From Planctomycetota bacterium (GTDB lineage: Bacteria; Planctomycetota; Phycisphaerae; WQYP01): DNA of 10,154 nt. Both the position numbers and the translations under genes were made by a program. Below the pieces are notes generated by a model. It ran no database searches. It worked only from the letters and a program-made list of their open reading frames with translations, and was not told the origin of the DNA. Positions 6,004-10,154 of the stretch are shown piece after piece. The DNA lies in NCBI GenBank assembly GCA_021826605.1, contig JAKAZF010000048.1:1-10154 (forward strand). Direction: 5' to 3'. Positions within the stretch are counted from its first letter, which is position 1. Every line of letters starts with the position of its first letter.

Positions 6004-7920
6004 ATGAACACCACGGAACCAACATCTTCGGCATCATCGGACAGTGCACATGTCATTCATGTTCTGCCTGATGCGCTGATCAATAAAATCGCTGCCGGAG
6101 AAGTTGTTGAGCGGCCCGCCAGCGTGGTGAAAGAGCTTCTGGATAACGCGGTGGACGCCGGGGCCAAACGATTATCGATAACCATTGAAAATGGCGGTCG
6201 CACGCTGATCCGCGTGACGGATGACGGTTTGGGGATCGCTCCAGATCAGGTGGGGTTGGCGCTGGCCCGGCACGCCACAAGTAAAATTCAGACCATGGAT
6301 GATTTATTTGCGATTCAGACCATGGGGTTTCGCGGTGAAGCTTTGGCTTCCATCGCGGGGGTCAGTCATACCACGGTTATTACCCGCCGGGCGCAGGATG
6401 ATCAGGCGGTGCGGGTGGTGGCGCAGGAAAGCGTTTTGGATTCGCCGATACCCTGCGCCGCCCCGGTAGGCACCACCATTGAAGTGCGGGATTTGTTTTA
6501 TTGCGTGCCGGCCCGGCGCAAATTTTTGCGTGGGGATTCTACAGAGTTCGGCCATATTTCCGAAACCGTGTTGCGTACCGCCTTGGCGCACCCGGAAATC
6601 ACATTTACTCTAAGCCATAATGGTCGAAGCACTTTAAATCTGCCTGCCACCAATGATCCGCAGGTTCGCGTGATTGCTGCCTTAAATAAGGAATTACAGG
6701 GCCAGCTTTTGGCCTTGGACCATAGCGAAACCGGCATCCGGGTGGAAGGGTTTGTTGGAAAACCTGCCACGGCACGGGCCACGACGCATTATCAGTATCT
6801 GTTTCTCAACGGTCGGTATATTCGGGATCGCTCGATTTTTCATGCCGTGAAGGAATCTTTCCGCGGTCTGATTGAACCGCAGGCTCAGCCGGTGGCGGTC
6901 ATATTTTTGCACATGCCTCCTGCGGCCTTTGATGTGAACGTGCATCCGCAGAAAATTGAAGTGCGCTTTCGCGAGCCGAATCTGCCCTACCGTGCCGTCC
7001 TGGCGGCCATTCGCCAGCGCCTGTTGGGTTCGGATCTGACGCCGCCCATGCGCTTGACCGCCCCGCCAAGCGCCGAAAAAGCGGAACAATTCATGGCTCA
7101 TCAGACGCAGGAGCGCAGAGAGGTGATTGCCGAATTTTTCCGCGATCCGCAACCGCTGCAGCAATCGTTGGATTTGCCTGTAACACCGGCTCCCCAAACC
7201 GCGGGCCATACTGCCGCAACTGACTTTAATATGCCGGACACTGCCCTGCATGGGAAACCTGATACTGCGATGCCATCCAGCGCAGCACAGCCATCGGCGG
7301 TCGCTGGTGCAGTGTTCCCCGGAGCAGCGCCTGTGGGGCTTACCGCCGGCGGACCCAAATTCATGCAGTTCCACAATAGTTTTATCGTGGTGGAAGATGG
7401 CGATGGTCTGCTGGTGATCGACCAGCACGCCCTGCATGAACGGGTGATTTACGAAAGCCTCCTGGCGCGGGTGCGGGCTGGAACCATTTCGGGCCAGCGG
7501 CTGCTGCTGCCTGTGGTCGTCTCCGTCAGCCCGCGGCAACTTGCGGGGCTGGAACGCGTGCGACCACTGTTGGCGTCATTGGGAATTGAAATAACCCAGT
7601 TTGACGCTTCAAGCGTAGCCGTGCAAAGTCTGCCGAGTCTGCTGTCCCGGCTCAATACCATGGATTTTATCAAAGGAGTTCTTGATAAAGTCGCTGAGGA
7701 ATCGGCGCGGATTACCGATGAGGAATTGCTGCACGAGGTGCTGGATATGGCCGCGTGCAAAGCGGCGGTGAAGGCCGGGGACCCGTTGGCCAATCAGGAA
7801 ATTGCTGCGTTACTGGCACGCCGAATGGAGGTGCAACGATCCAGTAATTGCCCACATGGCCGCCCCACCACCATTCGCCTGGACCGCCGTGATCTGGAAA
7901 AGCAGTTTAAGCGACGATAG
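6004..7920 (+). CDS. mutL: DNA mismatch repair protein MutL, endonuclease-type
   Basis: MutL couples MutS mismatch recognition to strand incision. This 638-residue protein is of normal length. The N-terminal GHKL ATPase (about 17-345) shows NKIAAGEVVERPASVVKEL with catalytic E44 and Mg-binding N48, DDGLGI (73-78), ARHATSKI, GFRGEALASI (108-117), the PARRKFL block and VNVHPQK with K317. A variable Pro/Ala-rich linker (about 350-450) follows. The C-terminal domain carries the metal-binding DQHA-x2-E-x4-E motif (473-484), ACKAAVKAG (from 584) and CPHGRP (616-621), which mark nicking MutLs of bacteria lacking MutH. QRLLLPV (498-504) fits the beta-clamp-binding motif. The residue before N48 is Asp where E. 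coli and B. subtilis have Glu, a mild change. The ATG at 6004 lacks a clear ribosome site; homology begins only near residue 17, so the true start is uncertain. The gene at 7937 follows after 16 bp. Confidence 0.97.
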   Translation: MNTTEPTSSASSDSAHVIHVLPDALINKIAAGEVVERPASVVKELLDNAVDAGAKRLSITIENGGRTLIRVTDDGLGIAPDQVGLALARHATSKIQTMDDLFAIQTMGFRGEALASIAGVSHTTVITRRAQDDQAVRVVAQESVLDSPIPCAAPVGTTIEVRDLFYCVPARRKFLRGDSTEFGHISETVLRTALAHPEITFTLSHNGRSTLNLPATNDPQVRVIAALNKELQGQLLALDHSETGIRVEGFVGKPATARATTHYQYLFLNGRYIRDRSIFHAVKESFRGLIEPQAQPVAVIFLHMPPAAFDVNVHPQKIEVRFREPNLPYRAVLAAIRQRLLGSDLTPPMRLTAPPSAEKAEQFMAHQTQERREVIAEFFRDPQPLQQSLDLPVTPAPQTAGHTAATDFNMPDTALHGKPDTAMPSSAAQPSAVAGAVFPGAAPVGLTAGGPKFMQFHNSFIVVEDGDGLLVIDQHALHERVIYESLLARVRAGTISGQRLLLPVVVSVSPRQLAGLERVRPLLASLGIEITQFDASSVAVQSLPSLLSRLNTMDFIKGVLDKVAEESARITDEELLHEVLDMAACKAAVKAGDPLANQEIAALLARRMEVQRSSNCPHGRPTTIRLDRRDLEKQFKRR

Positions 7921-7926
7921 TGTCAT

Positions 7927-7930
7927 GGAG
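7927..7930 (+). promoter_or_regulatory. Ribosome binding site selecting a GTG start
   Basis: GGAG lies six bases before the GTG at 7937-7939. It favours GTG over the in-frame ATG at 7958, eight codons in, which has no comparable site. Its place in the 16-bp gap after the mutL stop fits translation from a shared transcript. Confidence 0.6.
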
Positions 7931-7936
7931 TGAGTC

Positions 7937-9349
7937 GTGAAAGAAACAATCTCGGATATGGATCGAATTATGCTTCTCATACAAGAGGGGGAGGGACTTT
8001 CAGTCGAATTCAAAGAGCGTTACACACCTCGCATCGACGAGGATATTGTTGCGTTCTCCAATGCGCGTGGAGGAACACTTCTGCTTGGCGTCAGGGATGA
8101 CAATACCATCCTAGGCGAGCATCTGACCAACGACCTGAAAGCACGAATCAATAGCTTGTCAAGAAATTGCAACCCTGGCATTTCCATTGAAGCAAAGCAA
8201 ATCGGAAAAATTGTGGCCATTACCGTACCGGAGGGTTCGGAGAAACCATATGCATGCAGTGCCGGATACTACCGCAGGTTAAACGGGTCCACACAAAAGA
8301 TGAGCCATGCCGAATTGCGGTCGATGTTCACGGATAATGCCCCGATTTTATTTGAGGAAAGAATCGCAAATGGCCTAACCTTTGATGACGTTTCCCGGGC
8401 GAAAGTGCGCAATTTCCTCAAGGAAGCCGAACTGCGCATTGGCAACACCGGCGTGCCTGATTTCCTGCGCAGCCTTGGTGCCGCACATGGAACTTCCATC
8501 AACAACGCCGGCGTTCTCTTTTTTGCCACGGATGTGTATCGACATTTGCGTCAGGCGCAACTGACTCTCCTCGCATTTAAAGGAATCACAAAAGATCTTA
8601 TTTATGACCGTCGAGATGTGCGTGATGACCTCTTGACGCAATTCAACGAGGCCATGGCATTTATCCGCAAGCATCTAAATGTCCGAAGCGAAATTCAAGG
8701 AGTCAACCGGGAGGATATTTATGAGATTCCCATTGAGGTCCTGCGCGAAGCGATCGTGAACGCGCTGATGCACCGGGACTACAACATCACCGGCACACAG
8801 GTCAGCGTCGATATTTACGACGACCGGGTAGAGATTACCAATCCCGGCAGCCTTCCAAAAGGGCTGTCGCCCCGCAACCTCGGCAAGGTCTCAATTCGGC
8901 GCAATGAAATATTATCCGACCTTTTTTTTCGCCTGCACAAAGTCGAGCGCGTAGGCATGGGTATCCAGAAAATGAAGAAATCCATGCGCACAGCGGGGCT
9001 GCGCGCACCGGAATTCCAGCCCAGTGAGTTTTTTACTGCGGTATTTCATCGACCCGCCAATTTTGCATTGAAATCTTCGAAAGCTGATGTGACCGTGAAC
9101 GCGGCACCGAACGCGAAAGCGCGTTCGGAGATAAGTTCGGAGATAAGTTCGGAGATAAGTTCGGAGACAAGTTCGGAGAAACTTCTGTTACTTCTGACCG
9201 ACAGAAACACGACCAGTGCTCGTGAAGCTGCCGCAATATTGGGCTTATCCCCGCGGGCTGTGGAGAAGCGCCTGGCGATATTAAAAGCCCACGGAAGGCT
9301 TAAAAGAATTGGCCCGGACAAAGGCGGGCGTTGGGTGGTGATAAAATGA
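7937..9349 (+). CDS. Schlafen/AlbA_2-domain ATP-binding protein with C-terminal winged helix (COG2865 type)
   Basis: A 470-residue protein with the order known for COG2865-like putative regulators. Residues 17-130 form an AlbA_2 (Schlafen-like, formerly AAA_4) domain: LSVEFKERYT, AFSNARGGTLLLGVRDDN and YYRRLNGST. Residues about 265-375 form a GHKL-type ATP-binding region like the one named after RecG C-termini: REAIVNALMHRDY with N275 as the metal ligand, VEITNPGSLPKGL (298-310), then RNEILSDLFFRLHKVERVGMGIQKM. A tetrapeptide-repeat hinge (397-415, SSEI type) links to a winged helix (about 416-470) with SAREAAAILGLSPRAVEKRLAIL as the likely recognition part. Binding of nucleic acid is expected; the ligand and target are unknown, and annotated examples range from transcription regulators to accessory-island genes. 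The GTG start is supported by GGAG at 7927-7930. It lies 16 bp after mutL on the same strand, so co-transcription is likely, though no link to mismatch repair is established. Confidence 0.87.
   Translation: MKETISDMDRIMLLIQEGEGLSVEFKERYTPRIDEDIVAFSNARGGTLLLGVRDDNTILGEHLTNDLKARINSLSRNCNPGISIEAKQIGKIVAITVPEGSEKPYACSAGYYRRLNGSTQKMSHAELRSMFTDNAPILFEERIANGLTFDDVSRAKVRNFLKEAELRIGNTGVPDFLRSLGAAHGTSINNAGVLFFATDVYRHLRQAQLTLLAFKGITKDLIYDRRDVRDDLLTQFNEAMAFIRKHLNVRSEIQGVNREDIYEIPIEVLREAIVNALMHRDYNITGTQVSVDIYDDRVEITNPGSLPKGLSPRNLGKVSIRRNEILSDLFFRLHKVERVGMGIQKMKKSMRTAGLRAPEFQPSEFFTAVFHRPANFALKSSKADVTVNAAPNAKARSEISSEISSEISSETSSEKLLLLLTDRNTTSAREAAAILGLSPRAVEKRLAILKAHGRLKRIGPDKGGRWVVIK
9122..9181 (+). repeat. 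12-bp tandem repeat, five units, coding for a tetrapeptide hinge
   Basis: Five consecutive 12-base units on the pattern AGTTCGGAGATA, starting at 9122, 9134, 9146, 9158 and 9170. Units 2 and 3 are identical; unit 1 differs at its first base, units 4 and 5 near their ends. Each unit encodes S-S-E-(I/T/K), with Arg first in unit 1. Because the period is a multiple of three, loss or gain of units by slippage keeps the frame and changes only the spacing between the ATP-binding region and the winged helix. Confidence 0.95.
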
Positions 9350-9454
9350 CCGGTAGAAAAAGGAATTTCTGAATCACATTGCCCTGCCGGGAAAAAGCGA
9401 TCCGTCAACCAAACGCAATCACCAAGTTCATAAACCCACGGGGAATCACTTATT

Positions 9455-10154
9455 ATGGCTTTCATGGGTAATCTAACAGCAGTAAGTTCGCCGCTTCACT
9501 TAATTCCCTATCCGAAGCAATGTGAACTCGCGAATGGCGAGCTTTATTTTGGAGCAGCCCCGCCGCGGATTCTGACGCCATCAGACGATCCCGCCGTGCG
9601 CGATGCACTGGCGGAAGTAGTCGCTCTGATTACCACAAGCCCACTCTTCATTCCCGCCGAACAACCGACAACGATTCCCATAATCCTGCTCGCATTTAAC
9701 CCCGCCATAGCCCATCCTCAAGGCTATGAATTGCACATTTCCCGTACTACTGCGGCAGTTCAGGCAAAAACGAATATTGGCCTGTTTTATGGTCTGCAAA
9801 CCCTCATTCAGATCGCCCGTCAATATGGCCGAGCGTGGCCATGCCTGCACATTACGGATGCTCCGGATTACGTCCGGCGCGGTTTTTATCATGACGTGTC
9901 GCGCGGGAAAGTGCCCACGCGCCACACGCTGTTATGGATGGTCAAACAGTTAGCGGCACTGAAAATCAATGAGTTTCAACTGTACGTTGAAAATGTCTTT
10001 GAGTTTCCCGGCCACGCTGATATGTATGCTTCCACCACGCCTCTAACGGCGGATGATATACACGCGGTTGATGCGCTGTGCCGCAGATACCATATTGATT
10101 TTGTGCCTTCGCTGACTTCGTTGGGCCATTTTGACAAAATTCTCCGCCTTCCCC
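9455..10154 (+). CDS. Family 20-like glycoside hydrolase (beta-N-acetylhexosaminidase type), 3'-truncated by the window edge
   Basis: The frame is open from the ATG at 9455 to the window end, giving 233 residues of a longer protein. The start resembles the GH20 N-terminal alpha/beta (GH20b) domain: LHLIPYPKQCELANGELYFG (15-33), then GLFYGLQTLIQI (109-120). The catalytic barrel begins at DAPDYVRRGFYHDVSRGKVP (135-154), followed by LAALKINEFQLYVENVFEF and FVPSLTSLGHFDKIL. These blocks match GH20 enzymes that release N-acetylhexosamine from glycans. The catalytic Asp-Glu pair would lie beyond the edge, so activity cannot be confirmed. The start has no clear secretion signal, suggesting a cytoplasmic enzyme; a second ATG lies three codons on (9464). 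GGGGA at 9440-9444 is a reasonable ribosome site for the first ATG. The 105-bp gap after the AlbA_2 gene shows no clear terminator or promoter. Confidence 0.82.
   Translation, partial: MAFMGNLTAVSSPLHLIPYPKQCELANGELYFGAAPPRILTPSDDPAVRDALAEVVALITTSPLFIPAEQPTTIPIILLAFNPAIAHPQGYELHISRTTAAVQAKTNIGLFYGLQTLIQIARQYGRAWPCLHITDAPDYVRRGFYHDVSRGKVPTRHTLLWMVKQLAALKINEFQLYVENVFEFPGHADMYASTTPLTADDIHAVDALCRRYHIDFVPSLTSLGHFDKILRLP

Noticed and set aside
5751..6071. A 106-codon plus-strand frame in the spacer before mutL
   Set aside because: It runs into mutL in a different frame, has no hydrophobic core or motif, and no good ribosome site.
6694..7539. A 281-codon open frame on the minus strand, antisense to mutL
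   Set aside because: It lies wholly within the well-supported mutL coding region, has a His/Arg/Gln-rich composition typical of antisense shadows, and shows no domain.
9122..9181. Short direct repeats that might suggest a CRISPR-like array
   Set aside because: The 12-bp units are head to tail with no spacers and lie in frame in a coding gene, so they are a coding tandem repeat.
9046..9465. A 139-codon minus-strand frame with repeated SELI units
   Set aside because: It is the antisense reading of the 12-bp repeat in the AlbA_2 gene; the plus-strand frame has the recognised domains.

Overview
The window looks like chromosomal DNA from a planctomycete-type bacterium. The main evidence is the 328-residue protein at 2659-3645, an excisionase-type helix-turn-helix joined by a Ser/Gly/Ala-rich linker to two membrane helices. 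A small anchored protein at 3777-4205 also resembles planctomycete proteins I know. The lineage call is inference from protein style; no rRNA gene is present. Base composition is moderately GC-rich, and by eye clearly richer inside 4424-5731.

Layout. At the left edge is the 3' part of prfB (release factor 2, + strand), convergent with a PmtA-like SAM-dependent methyltransferase (- strand). A strong intrinsic terminator separates the methyltransferase from the next minus-strand gene, an OmpA-C-domain lipoprotein (1498-2442). Further minus-strand genes follow: the HTH/membrane protein, the 142-residue anchored protein, and an unrecognised 435-residue multi-pass membrane protein (4424-5731). A roughly 270-bp divergent spacer then leads to the plus-strand genes mutL (6004-7920), a Schlafen/AlbA_2-type ATP-binding protein (7937-9349), and the start of a family-20-like glycoside hydrolase (9455 to the right edge).

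Function. Two genes are core housekeeping: prfB for translation termination and mutL for mismatch repair. This MutL has all the motifs of the endonuclease-active, clamp-binding class used by bacteria without MutH. The OmpA-like lipoprotein probably ties the outer membrane to peptidoglycan. The methyltransferase probably acts on a lipid head group. The AlbA_2 gene starts 16 bp after mutL and may be co-transcribed with it, but its domain makeup is that of an accessory regulator. It carries a perfect-register 12-bp tandem repeat that encodes a tetrapeptide-repeat hinge.

I found no tRNA, rRNA, CRISPR array, insertion sequence or clear defence island. The less ordinary items are the repeat-hinged AlbA_2 protein beside mutL, the membrane-tethered HTH protein with an inverted repeat around its likely -10 box, the unrecognised membrane protein with an open in-frame tail after its stop, and the SPY variant of the RF2 stop-recognition tripeptide.
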